From contig SWDS01000008.1 of assembly GCA_005116745.1 (NCBI GenBank), positions 67,148-131,147 on the forward strand: 64,000 nt of DNA, written 5' to 3'. The stretch's first letter is position 1. Each line of letters begins with the position of its first letter. This document shows positions 47,562 through 56,803 of the stretch, in pieces. The notes below the pieces were generated by a model that was not told the origin of the DNA, made no database searches, and saw only the letters and a program-made list of their open reading frames with translations. The translations under genes were made by a program, and so were the position numbers. Source of the stretch: Nitrospira sp. (lineage in GTDB: Bacteria > Nitrospirota > Nitrospiria > Nitrospirales > Nitrospiraceae).

Positions 47562-49337
47562 CTATGCCGTGAGGACCGTATCTTTATCCTCCGGCGTCAC
47601 CTTTCCTGCACCAGCCTGCTTCTTCTTCAACTCCGGTGGATCTTCCAGGAGCATCTCATGGTTGCAACCACCGGCCGGGATCATCGGATAACAATTCTCG
47701 TATGGGTACGTCGGCACATCGACAATGACAGGTTTATCGGTCGCCATGGCTTCTTTCAGGACGGCATCGAGGTCTCCGACCTTCTTGACCCGCAATCCCA
47801 CTGCACCATAGGCTTCCGCCAGTTTCACGAAATCCGGAGTCGTACCAAGATCGCTCGACGCGTAGCGCCCTTCATAGAACAGGTCCTGCCATTGGCGAAC
47901 CATGCCGTGAAAACCATTGTTCAAGATGATGATCTTCACCGGCAACTTACTGATGATCGCCGTGGCCATTTCCTGCATATTCATCTGAATGCTACCGTCT
48001 CCTGCGATACACAAGACCAGTCGGTTCCGGAACGCCGCTTGGGCCCCCATTGCGGCAGGGAATCCGAACCCCATCGTGCCAAGCCCGCCCGAGGTCAACC
48101 ATCGATTTGGCTTTGCCAACTTGAAATACTGTGCGGCCCACATCTGATGTTGTCCGACATCAGTTGCCACAATCGGATCTCGATCCCTCGTCAATTCATA
48201 GAGCCGCTTCACCACCTGCTGCGGCTTGATCGGTCCATCTTGCTCTTGGTGATACGTCAAGGGATGAGCCTGCTGCCACTCGTGTATTTGATCCCACCAG
48301 GGCTTCCGAAGGTCCTTCTGTTCCCCATTCACCGTCGCACGCAGGATCTGGTTCAACTCCCGGAGCACCGTCTTACAGTCGCCCACAATCGGAATATCGA
48401 CATTGATATTTTTCCGAATGGAAGTCGGATCGATATCGACATGAATCACTTTCGCATAAGGACAGAACTCCGCCACCTTCCCCGTCACTCGATCATCGAA
48501 TCGCGCGCCAACGGCGATCACCAGATCGGAATAATGCATGGCCATGTTGGCTTCATAGGTGCCATGCATCCCCAGCATCCCCAGCGAGAGAGGATGCTCT
48601 CCAGGAAACACCCCGAGTCCCATCAGCGTCATGTCCACCGGAATGTGGGTCATCTCAGCCAATTCAAGCAGTTCCTGTGAAGCGCCTGAAAAACCGACAC
48701 CGCCGCCGACATAGAGAATCGGCTTCTTGGCTTTCGTGATGGCTTCAGCCGCCTGCTTGATTTGCCACTTATTTCCTTCGTAGGTCGGATTATAGCCACG
48801 GATGGATACCGAATTCGGATAGGCAAATTCCGCTTTGGCCATCGAGACATCTTTAGGAATATCGACGAGGACCGGACCAGGTCGACCGGTCGTCGCGATA
48901 TAAAACGCCTCTTTGATCGTAGCGGCTAAGTCGTTGACGTCCTTTACAAGGAAATTGTACTTCGTGCAGGGTCGACTCAAGCCGATGTTGTCCGCTTCTT
49001 GAAAGGCATCATTTCCGATCAAACTGGTTGGAACTTGTCCACTGAAACAGACGAGCGGCACCGAATCCATGTACGCATCGGCCAACGCAGTAATGACGTT
49101 GGTCATGCCGGGTCCGGAGGTGACCAGGCAGACGCCTGCCTTTCCCGTCGCCTTCGCGTAGCCCTCCGCCATATGGCCAGCACCCTGCTCATGGCGTGTC
49201 AAAATCACTTCAATGTCTTTTTGTTGATGGAGTGTATCGAAAATCTTCAGGACGACGCCGCCGGGAAGTGCAAAGAGCGTCTTCACGCCTTCCCGCTTCA
49301 GACACTCGATGAAGATTTCAGCACCGGTGAGCTTCAT
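47562..49337 (-). CDS. ilvB: Acetolactate synthase large subunit
   Basis: Thiamine-diphosphate enzyme, first common step of valine, leucine and isoleucine synthesis. The catalytic glutamate is in LTRHEQGAGHMAEGYAKATG, the FAD region follows, and the ThDP/Mg motif is GDGSIQMNMQEMATAIISKLPVKIIILNN. Length 591. First gene of the ilv run; the 205 bp upstream, before rnpB, must contain the promoter but no attenuator was recognised. Confidence 0.98.
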   Translation of the reverse strand: MKLTGAEIFIECLKREGVKTLFALPGGVVLKIFDTLHQQKDIEVILTRHEQGAGHMAEGYAKATGKAGVCLVTSGPGMTNVITALADAYMDSVPLVCFSGQVPTSLIGNDAFQEADNIGLSRPCTKYNFLVKDVNDLAATIKEAFYIATTGRPGPVLVDIPKDVSMAKAEFAYPNSVSIRGYNPTYEGNKWQIKQAAEAITKAKKPILYVGGGVGFSGASQELLELAEMTHIPVDMTLMGLGVFPGEHPLSLGMLGMHGTYEANMAMHYSDLVIAVGARFDDRVTGKVAEFCPYAKVIHVDIDPTSIRKNINVDIPIVGDCKTVLRELNQILRATVNGEQKDLRKPWWDQIHEWQQAHPLTYHQEQDGPIKPQQVVKRLYELTRDRDPIVATDVGQHQMWAAQYFKLAKPNRWLTSGGLGTMGFGFPAAMGAQAAFRNRLVLCIAGDGSIQMNMQEMATAIISKLPVKIIILNNGFHGMVRQWQDLFYEGRYASSDLGTTPDFVKLAEAYGAVGLRVKKVGDLDAVLKEAMATDKPVIVDVPTYPYENCYPMIPAGGCNHEMLLEDPPELKKKQAGAGKVTPEDKDTVLTA

Positions 49338-49542
49338 AACAACCCTCCCTACAACTGCATGAGACGATCTGCCGTAAATAATCAGATATCAAAAGGACAC
49401 GTCCAGCGGAGGACGCATCATCATGCAGAAATATCTTTAAAATCAAGGGGAAAGATTCGAGATCCTAGCATCCCCATCAAGACCCGTCAATACAGCGCCA
49501 CGTGAATCACCGAGAGCACTGGCCACGAGGCGTTTGAGAAGA

Positions 49543-49979
49543 AGCGTGAGCGGAAGACCTATAAGCCGGATTCTGTCCCGCAAAGAGGTTGCCCTCTTTA
49601 CCTGGATGATCATTTCTCTGGGATTCGAGTTACTTCGAACCTCAAGCGACCTACCCGAAGACCTCGACCGGGCCAGTCGGCGCACAAGAGTCCGTGAGGA
49701 GCCCTGTACATGTCTTCCTATTTGGCCTTGCACCGGGCGACGCTTACCGTGCCGTTGGTGTCACCACCCCCGCGGTGGGCTCTTACCCCACCGTTTCATC
49801 CTTACCTGAGCCGCCGCAACCAGATCGAATCTCGTTGCCTTGGCCATCGGCGGTTTGTTTTCTGTGGTGCTGGTGTCGGATCGCTCCGCCTGGGAGTTAC
49901 CCAGCGCCCTGCCCATGGAGTCCGGACTTTCCTCTCGATACCGAAGCACCGAGCGACCATCCAGTCTTCCACCCACGCC
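49543..49979 (-). ncRNA. rnpB: RNase P RNA (class A)
   Basis: Catalytic RNA of RNase P. The 5' side carries GAGGAAAGTCCGGACTCC followed by GGGCAGGGCGCTGGGTAAC; the 3' side carries ACAGAATCCGGCTTATAGG. The two ends pair as P1 (GGTGGAAGACT with AGGTCTTCCGCT). Length about 437 nt. A sigma70-type promoter is found directly upstream. Confidence 0.96.
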
Positions 49980-49984
49980 TACTC

Positions 49985-50014
49985 AGTATAAAGGACCAGG
50001 ATCGGTCGCGACAA
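49985..50014 (-). promoter_or_regulatory. rnpB promoter
   Basis: On the minus strand: -35 TTGTCG (50014-50009), 18-bp spacer, -10 TATACT (49990-49985). The predicted start falls within a few bases of the first P1 nucleotide. Confidence 0.7.
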
Positions 50015-50069
50015 GCAGACCGGCTTAGGTGTATTCGACGAATGGTCGATTAGGATAGGGCGAGGCCCG

Positions 50070-50936
50070 TTATCGTACACCCACGTCCGGCAACGGAGCC
50101 GCCGGGACAGGTGTCCGCTTCTGATAAATAGCCATGGCCTCCGGCATCCACTCCTTCAATTGGTCGATTCTGGTATCGTTGCTGGGATGGGTGGAGAGAA
50201 ACTCCGATTGTCCTCCACCACCCGACGCTTGTCCCATTCGTTCCCAGAGTGCCACCGATTCGCGCGGGTCATAGCCGGCATCGGCCGCCAGGAGAATCCC
50301 CACATAATCAGCCTCAGATTCATGCTTGCGACTGAACGGAAGCAAGACACCGACCTGTGCACCCGCACCCAGTGCCGCCATCGTGGCTTGACCGAGCATC
50401 GGATTCCCCCCACTAATCCCAATGGCAGCACCGATGACCTTCAGCCCAATATTCGTGGCCTGCCCCTGACTCATACGCTCGGCCCCATGACGAGCCAGCG
50501 CATGCACCACTTCATGGCCCATCACCGCCGCCAGCCCGGCTTCCGTCTTGGCCATGGGGAAGATGCCGGTGTAGACCGCCATCTTCCCGCCAGGTAGCGC
50601 AAAGGCATTCGCGGTCTTGTCGTCCTTGATCACCGTCACTTCCCACTGAAACTGTTGGGCCAGCTGGGCATACTTCGAGCGCTTTGCGGCTTCGACGATG
50701 CGTGCGGCAACCCGTTTCACCGGTTCGACCTCACGGGGATCCTGTGACGGCCGCATCTTGGGATCCGTCTTCACCTGATTGTAGGCCTGGGCACCCATCT
50801 GCATCTCTTGATTCATCGATGTCATGAGCAATTGTGACCGGCCCGTGTAAGGATTGGTCTCACATCCGACTAACCCGGTCCCTGCTACCAGAAGACAGGT
50901 GATTGTCGTCACATTCATGAGTCGCGGAGTATGCAT
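50070..50936 (-). CDS. M48-family zinc metalloprotease (lipoprotein)
   Basis: Periplasmic LoiP/BepA-like protease for envelope quality control. Lipobox LVGC at about residue 25, catalytic HEVVHALARHGAER (HEXXH) and the third ligand in KHESEADYVGILLAADAGYDP; ends FLSTHPSNDTRIDQLKEWMP, the common STHP motif. The ATG at 50936 has GGAG upstream and gives a proper lipoprotein signal; an extended start at 50996 is less likely. Confidence 0.92.
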   Translation of the reverse strand: MHTPRLMNVTTITCLLVAGTGLVGCETNPYTGRSQLLMTSMNQEMQMGAQAYNQVKTDPKMRPSQDPREVEPVKRVAARIVEAAKRSKYAQLAQQFQWEVTVIKDDKTANAFALPGGKMAVYTGIFPMAKTEAGLAAVMGHEVVHALARHGAERMSQGQATNIGLKVIGAAIGISGGNPMLGQATMAALGAGAQVGVLLPFSRKHESEADYVGILLAADAGYDPRESVALWERMGQASGGGGQSEFLSTHPSNDTRIDQLKEWMPEAMAIYQKRTPVPAAPLPDVGVR

Positions 50937-51052
50937 GTTCCATTTCTCCAACCACATACGTTTCTTCTTGATCTCTGCGGATTGACCACTAGGCATTCGA
51001 TTGATAGATTACCGTCCCCCAACGCAGGATTTCTAGGTGGTATAGGAACATC

Positions 51053-51715
51053 ATGAGCGAGCCGCGTGTTCACAACAAAATCGAGCGTATCGGCATCGAC
51101 GAGTCCGGCAAGGGCGATTACTTTGGCCCCCTCGTCATCGCCGCCGTGTTTGTTGACGCCACGACACAGGGGGAACTCAGGCTCATGCAGGTCCGGGATA
51201 GCAAGAAGATTTCGGACGGGCGGATTCTTGAGATGGCTCCCGACATCAAAACCATCTGCCCGCACAGTGTCATCGCGATCGGGCCGCAGAAGTACAACGA
51301 GCTTTATGCGAAAATCCGCAATCTGAATCGCCTCCTGGCCTGGGGTCACGCCAAAGCACTTGAAACCCTGCTCGAACGAGTGACCTGCGAGCGAGCCATC
51401 TCCGATCAATTCGGCAACGAGCGGTTGATTCTGAATGTGCTGCAGGAAAAGGGGCGAAAGATCGTGCTGGAACAGCGGACGAAAGCGGAATCGGACTTGG
51501 CCGTAGCCGCCGCTTCGATCTTGGCTCGCGCTGAATTTTTGCTTCGATTGAACCGCCTCTCCAGCGAAGTCGGTACTACCCTGCCCAAAGGCGCCTCGCC
51601 AACTGTCGAACTCGCCGCGAAAATGATCATCAAGAAACATGGGCAGGACCGGCTGGGGTCAGTGGCAAAACTGCATTTCAAAACGACGAAGGCCGTGCTG
51701 GCGGGGCCGAGTTAG
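51053..51715 (+). CDS. rnhC: Ribonuclease HIII-like, short form
   Basis: Removes RNA from RNA/DNA hybrids. IGIDESGKGDYFGPLVIAAVFVD is the HIII signature (GXDESGKGDYFGPLV) with the DE catalytic pair; DSKKISDGRI, RAEFLLRLNRLS and KASPTVELAAKMI-like segments follow. At 220 residues it lacks the N-terminal TBP-like substrate-binding domain of classical RNase HIII (about 300 residues). An HII assignment is the alternative, but the GKGDYFGPLV string favours HIII. Confidence 0.85.
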   Translation: MSEPRVHNKIERIGIDESGKGDYFGPLVIAAVFVDATTQGELRLMQVRDSKKISDGRILEMAPDIKTICPHSVIAIGPQKYNELYAKIRNLNRLLAWGHAKALETLLERVTCERAISDQFGNERLILNVLQEKGRKIVLEQRTKAESDLAVAAASILARAEFLLRLNRLSSEVGTTLPKGASPTVELAAKMIIKKHGQDRLGSVAKLHFKTTKAVLAGPS

Positions 51716-51907
51716 ATCATTTCCACCGCCTCATAATCCGGGTCCATCGCTGTATGGTGAGATCTTTATGGCAGCCGTCCCATCATGGTGAGGCAACTGC
51801 GGGGGAGCAGAGAGAACGATGCGTACCAACCTATTCGGAAGATTCGACCATTCCTCGTTACAATTCAACGCTGAACGGTTCTGGCAATTGAGGAAAAACC
51901 AGTTAGC

Positions 51908-53341
51908 TCACAAGGTCTGAGTGACAATATCATTGATGGCCTGCTGCATACATTTCGCAACCGCTGCATTGCCTTGTGGCGAATAGTGACGCCCCGGAAG
52001 CATCAGCTTCGTGGAATCCACATCCAATAAACATGGGGTGGGGTCAACGTATGCAAGACCAGCCCGTTCAAGCACTTGCTTACCACGTGAACCTAGTTTC
52101 CGAAGCTCTCCCCTGCCTGGGAAAAACACCACGAGAGGGGTCGCCCCGTCCTGCTGGACCGACTGTACGAATGCCTTCAAGATCGATGCATTGACTGATA
52201 TCAGCGCTTCCTCAGAATGGTCAGGGTGGACTGACCATGGAGAAAATAGAGAGGTGAAGAGCCGACCCAAATAGGAGACATGGTAGAACCGCTCACGCCA
52301 TTCGGACTCCTTATATCTTAGCTGATACTCGATCTTGGGCAACTCGAAAATTGATCCTTTTGCAAAGATGTCTTCAGGAGGCAAGGGAGACGGATTGATA
52401 TTGATAAGTTCTTCCCCACGCATAATGAAACGGGGTGATGAAAAAGGATATTCCCACTCATGATTACCCAGAAACGGGTACACCCACAAGGTCCGTTCAA
52501 GATCATGAGAGATGAAGCCAAGGACCACAACTTTCGGCTTCCACTTGCGGACATCCTTCTGGTATCGCAGGAGCATTTGGTCTAAACCATATCCTGGCAC
52601 CCCGAAATTCACGACGCGGAACTGAGAACCTAGCATCTGATCTAAGAAATGCCCATAGGTGTCTTCATATCGTACTTCATCGCCGAAGGTATACGAGTCG
52701 CCTACCACCGCAATAGTCGTCTGCCCTGTCTGCCTAGGAATTACCGCGCCCTCATGTGGAACGCGGAGCCCCTCAGAGTCGGACCAATAGAGCCCGTCTC
52801 CGCCACGTCTGTTTGGTCCAACCGTCCATCCGAGGACATCATCGTGTACGAGCAAAGAAGGGGCGCTCTGGGTTTGATCGAGCAATTTACCATAGCGGGC
52901 CTTGGTCTCTTCCCAACTCTTTGGTTTCAGCACCAATGCCCCTCCTACTGCTTCGAACTGGAAGTAATCCCTAACAGCTGCCCTCACTACGATCTCGCCG
53001 GTCATAAGAATGAGGACCACGGTAACGAGGTTCATCGCCACAACCATCGGAACATGGCGGGAAGGTGATCGCTTGTGCTCTCGATACCGGTAAAGAATAC
53101 CTATGCCGCCCGCAAGAAAGCCAACGACAGCACCTAGAAATACCAGCCCTGGTCGGGCGGAGAGAAACACCTCAAAAGTCCTCTCACCTTTCAGATACAG
53201 AGCCGTTAATATGGCAGCAAACGACATTTCGGCCAGGCAGAGAGCGCCAAAAAAAAGTGAATCCCGCCGTGAAGGAGAGAGAGCTGCTGTCTCTTGTTCA
53301 ACCGCGGCCTCTCTTTTCTCACCAAACCGTGCGTACTTCAT
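51908..53341 (-). CDS. Membrane-anchored SGNH/GDSL hydrolase-like protein
   Basis: A 477-residue protein with three or four N-terminal spans (about residues 30-130) and a C-terminal SGNH domain outside the membrane: block I VVGDSYTFGDEVRYEDTYG, block II VNFGVPGYGLDQM, block III-like LGFISHDLERTL, and the Asp-His region GRHYSPQGNAAVA. Such proteins often deacetylate or acetylate polysaccharides. It lies beside a broken asparagine-synthase-like gene common in polysaccharide clusters, but no glycan genes survive here. Confidence 0.82.
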   Translation of the reverse strand: MKYARFGEKREAAVEQETAALSPSRRDSLFFGALCLAEMSFAAILTALYLKGERTFEVFLSARPGLVFLGAVVGFLAGGIGILYRYREHKRSPSRHVPMVVAMNLVTVVLILMTGEIVVRAAVRDYFQFEAVGGALVLKPKSWEETKARYGKLLDQTQSAPSLLVHDDVLGWTVGPNRRGGDGLYWSDSEGLRVPHEGAVIPRQTGQTTIAVVGDSYTFGDEVRYEDTYGHFLDQMLGSQFRVVNFGVPGYGLDQMLLRYQKDVRKWKPKVVVLGFISHDLERTLWVYPFLGNHEWEYPFSSPRFIMRGEELININPSPLPPEDIFAKGSIFELPKIEYQLRYKESEWRERFYHVSYLGRLFTSLFSPWSVHPDHSEEALISVNASILKAFVQSVQQDGATPLVVFFPGRGELRKLGSRGKQVLERAGLAYVDPTPCLLDVDSTKLMLPGRHYSPQGNAAVAKCMQQAINDIVTQTL

Positions 53342-53965
53342 CGTCGCCTCTGGATGATCTCGACTGTCATTTCGTCTCCCACTGTCCGCAGGGTACCCTC
53401 ACCACCTTCGCACCATCACCCAACACACCTTATTAAATATTGAGCACAAACCATACCGCTCATACGTGCTACCGTCTTGGCATCACCTGTTTTGCCTTAA
53501 ATCATTGAAACCTTTGATCTCATAGCGAGTAGAACCACTGGACGAAGAAGCCCACTGTGGCATGCCACTCATGAAGAACGCGTATGCCGTTTCATACAAC
53601 TTTTCTAGCGCCCTGCGTCCAGACCGGTGATGCAGAACAATCTGTGGCGCACACTGAATGAATCTTACCCGTGTATATCGGAGCGGGAGACTGATGATTA
53701 CGAAACAAAATAGCCAATCACTTTCTCTTGTTACGCAAGATACGCAGATGAATGAAACCAGTTCCGGTACAGTTGTCTGATATCGTCATAGTTTCGTGGG
53801 ACTGCCTTAAACCCATTTTCCCTTGCCCGTCATACCTTTGTTTTATGAGCATTGCACTCATCGATCATGCGTACCGGAGCCTCAGCCTTTCGGCGGCCAA
53901 ATCTTCCTTCCTGGTACATATGCTAAACAATTGCGGTCACGGAACGAACATTTCAACGGTGCGAT
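53342..53965. other. Intergenic stretch with a possible gene scrap
   Basis: Apart from the startless minus-strand frame at 53483-53785 (own entry), I see only short shadow frames and no hairpin or repeat. Confidence 0.35.
53483..53785 (-). pseudogene. Startless open frame, possible gene 3' remnant
   Basis: About 100 codons are open between stops on the minus strand. The second half reads plausibly as protein: LRYTRVRFIQCAPQIVLHH, then GRRALEKLYETAYAFFMSG. No start codon lies in the first half. It could be the end of a lost polysaccharide-type gene, but no family is recognised. Confidence 0.25.
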
Positions 53966-55514
53966 ATGCAACTGAACGCGCTTGCTAATGCGACACTCCC
54001 CCAGCTTGCCTGGGTGGCAGAGGTTGACCGTCTGAGTGAACGGGTAACTCTGCGGCATGGCCCTCGCGTCGAAGTGCGCTCGACCTTCTTCATCGAAGGT
54101 GTCTGGAACGGCCCATTTCATGCCGGAGCGTTTGGCGACACCGACTGCATGTTTGGAACCGGCGCCATTCTTGACTCAGACTCGATCCGCTTCGTGCCGA
54201 GCGCGTCCACGGCCGACTCGCTGTATTACAAGCAGGATAGCTCGCACATCACCATATCCAATTCATTACCCCTCTTGCTGAGCTCCATCGGGGACGCTCT
54301 CGATCCTCGCTGTTTGGAATACCCAGACATTTGCGATTCAATCATGGCCGGAATCAACCACTATCGACGAGACATTCCAACTCAAAAGGGAATGTCCACC
54401 GCCAGCTATACCGGAATCTACATGTCTCTCGGGAGAGGGTCTGGGAATCAGATAAGCGAATGCCACCGAAATTCGCCAATTTTAAGGATTACCGAGATTA
54501 CTTACGAGATACGTACGCCCTGATTGTGGCCAATGCGCGAGATCCTGCCAGAACCAAACCGCTGGAAATCCTGTCGACTCAGTCCACAGGGTACGATACT
54601 ACGGCGGTCAATGCGCTCGCTGGACCCTATGGAATCGCAAAAGTCTTTACCATTACGACGGCTAAGACCAGTGGGCATCTTGCCCATCAAGAAAGCGACG
54701 AGGGGCCTGATGATGATGGAAGTGCCATTTGCAAGTCGCTTGGTCTCCCATGCATTCCAATCAACAGACGGGCGTTTGCCGGAGAATTCAAAGACGAACA
54801 CTGGTTTTACTGTGCGCTCTTCCATAATCAAGATGCGAACCTGTTGGAGATCGGCAAGCACATTTCACAGGTAAGCGTGCTCCTGACTGGACAAGGAGGC
54901 TTGATCTGGTCCTCGGATGTATCCAAAGGCCAGCCACTCGATCAAAACTCAGAGCTCAGCAGAAAGGATTCGGGGGGGGGCTAGGCATCGCTGAATGGCG
55001 GTTGGTCGTCGGTTTTGTCCATCTGCCGTTGCCATACATCGGAGCCAGACGAGGGTTGGACATCGTCAAGATCACTAATTCATCCGAGATGGATCCCTGG
55101 CGCTTGAGAAAGGTCTATGACCGGCCGATCGCCAGGCGGATTGCTGAAGAGGCCGGGGCTCCGAGAGCATTCTTTGGTCAACACAAGCTGGGATCGGTAG
55201 TAATTTCCCCTCAACCAGCGATTCCACAGGACACAATGCTACGGAACGAGTTTTTTCAGTATCTGGTGGGCGAAAAGATTATGACAAGATCCGCCATCAT
55301 GTTCTGGCCATTCGTGCGATGGGTCAACTCAATTCTCCTGATGAGGTCAAAAAAGCGCTACGCGGTCGTCTATTACACAGAACGTGTTGTTTCGATGCTC
55401 ATCAGACAGCCTTTTCGTTTCAAGCGAATGTGGTCGAAGCTCAACGGTACGCTGTATTGTTTCTGCGTGAATCGTGCAGCAGCAATATACAAGGAACTCC
55501 ATCTGAGGCAATAA
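53966..55514 (+). pseudogene. Asparagine-synthase-like gene broken by two frameshifts
   Basis: Three consecutive frames read as one protein. Frame one (53966 to about 54440) begins MQLNALANATLPQLAWV and has the N-terminal domain with FGDTDCMFGTG. Frame two (to 54982) contains VWESDKRMPPKFANF and the ATP-site region EILSTQSTGYDTTAVNAL, where an SGGXDS-type loop is expected. Frame three (to 55514) starts LGIAEWRLVVGFVHLPLPY. The first break is near 54435; the second is at a nine-G tract (54972-54980), where one more G would restore the frame. The family is asparagine-synthase-related ligases. Confidence 0.75.
54972..54980 (+). repeat. G9 homopolymer at a frameshift
   Basis: Nine consecutive Gs lie at the point where the asparagine-synthase-like frame breaks. 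Ten Gs would join frame two to frame three as DSGGGLGIAEW. The tract is a candidate slipped-strand switch or a sequencing error. Confidence 0.6.
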
Positions 55515-56036
55515 AGGACGTATTGGTTTTTGAGCGTTGCACCGTAGAAGTCCGAGTGAATCTCAGACCGAATCTCCCCCCTTCAAAGTTCACCGACTTG
55601 TTTTTTGATGCTTGGGATAATTCCACGACTGGTTCTGCCTCCCAGTGTTGACGCCTTGTCATGCTCCTCGACATCCACACCCCTGGGATGATGTCGATGT
55701 CCATAAACATCGGCTGGCTGCTGAGTTGGTCCATGAGGAATTCGGCTAGTTAGCTGCAGGGTCAAATCTTGTATCGTGCATGACCAACTTTCTCTGGATT
55801 CACACAGTGAATTGACATGTCTGACACTATTCCATTGAGTTTGTGCGATCGAAGTGAACGCATCTCATGGTTCTTTTGGCTACAGGATCAGTCGAAATTT
55901 ATGATCCTACATTCATCACTATTGCGCATGAGACGGCCCGACGCAATACGAACGAATGGAGCACCTACGCTGCCTGTGCATCCACCCATCGGTGAAAAGG
56001 TCCGCCCCACGCTTGCGGAGTCACGCTCCTCTCTCC
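55515..56036. other. Gene-free stretch with one dispersed repeat
   Basis: No gene recognised. It contains the ACAAGATTTGACCCT-type motif (inverted, 55758-55784) followed at about 55812 by the GACATGTCTGACACTATT string; both recur in the same order at 60507-60580. Confidence 0.4.
55758..55784 (-). repeat. Dispersed repeat motif
   Basis: On the minus strand reads GTCATGCACGATACAAGA then TTTGACCCT. This is the best-matching member of the motif family described in the findings. Confidence 0.5.
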
Positions 56037-56453
56037 TTATAAACCTAGATGGATCTTGAGCCTGGTCGTAGTCCAGCATTGAATGCCTGGCAAACGTTCG
56101 AACGCGCGGTCGTTCGACCAAATTCCCTCATGCTCTTCTGCCAGCGCTACTGCGACAAAGGGGACATCGTTTGGATCAATGGCGCCAATCAATGCGTCCG
56201 CCTCTGCGAGATATGGTGCGAGACGTTCAAAGGGAACGACCGTAACGGATGTCAGGAGAAGCGTCAGTAACACGTCGAGCTCGTCTCCTTTGAGCCGAGT
56301 GGCACGGACAATTTTATTTCGATGTGTTGCGAGCTCATCAAGGGCAAAAGCAGGAAGAAGAAACTCAAAATCAGGAAGGAGCAGAATGCGTCTTGTGATC
56401 GAGTCTTTAATGAGTGCGGCGATCAGAATATTCGTATCGAGAACCAGTCTCAT
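56037..56453 (-). CDS. PIN-domain toxin (VapC-like)
   Basis: A 138-residue PIN nuclease with its acidic set in place: MRLVLDTNILIAALI (first Asp), ALDELATHRNK (Glu), IDPNDVPFVAVALAEE (Asp) and IWSNDRAFE (Asp). Likely cleaves tRNA or rRNA when released from its antitoxin. Its ATG overlaps the antitoxin stop by 4 bp. Intact in sequence. Confidence 0.88.
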   Translation of the reverse strand: MRLVLDTNILIAALIKDSITRRILLLPDFEFLLPAFALDELATHRNKIVRATRLKGDELDVLLTLLLTSVTVVPFERLAPYLAEADALIGAIDPNDVPFVAVALAEEHEGIWSNDRAFERLPGIQCWTTTRLKIHLGL

Positions 56454-56710
56454 GCATTCGAGACCTTGGCATAACGACGCCGCAACCCTACCTTCACGGA
56501 TCTGGCAAGGTCTTTGGCTGCAGCCTCAGTCAGCGCGCTCCGAGAGGCAAGACGATCTGCCAGCGCCACCTGGCGTGCATACTGCCACAACGCTTGCTCA
56601 GCCACGCGAGCCCATGGGATTTCCCGGTGACGCTTGAGAATCGTGTCCAGTTCAGCTGGAACATCAATAACGACCTTCGACCGTGCTCCGCTGTTAGGCT
56701 TACGGCTCAT
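56450..56710 (-). CDS. Antitoxin of the PIN toxin
   Basis: Eighty-six residues: basic N-terminus, then SKVVIDVPAELDTILKRHREIPWARVAEQALWQYARQ, a ribbon-helix-helix-like DNA-binding and toxin-binding layout, and a helical, basic tail. The ATG at 56710 has AAGGAG seven bases upstream (an earlier ATG at 56737 does not). Upstream partner in a VapBC-type pair. An IS element ends 93 bp upstream of it. Confidence 0.8.
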   Translation of the reverse strand: MSRKPNSGARSKVVIDVPAELDTILKRHREIPWARVAEQALWQYARQVALADRLASRSALTEAAAKDLARSVKVGLRRRYAKVSNA

Positions 56711-56803
56711 CGGGATACTCCTTCTCGAGTACTGCAACTGGAGTTATTATGATGCCGATTTTAACACAGTTCCCGGAAAGTTAAATCGAACTGAACTCTC
56801 TAG

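Noticed and set aside
49534..50053. Several open frames on both strands
   Set aside because: They are shadows of the RNase P RNA gene, whose conserved sequence blocks are unmistakable.
51908..55514. Polysaccharide or natural-product gene cluster
   Set aside because: Only an SGNH hydrolase and a broken asparagine-synthase-like gene are present; no glycosyltransferase, exporter or synthase gene is recognisable around them.
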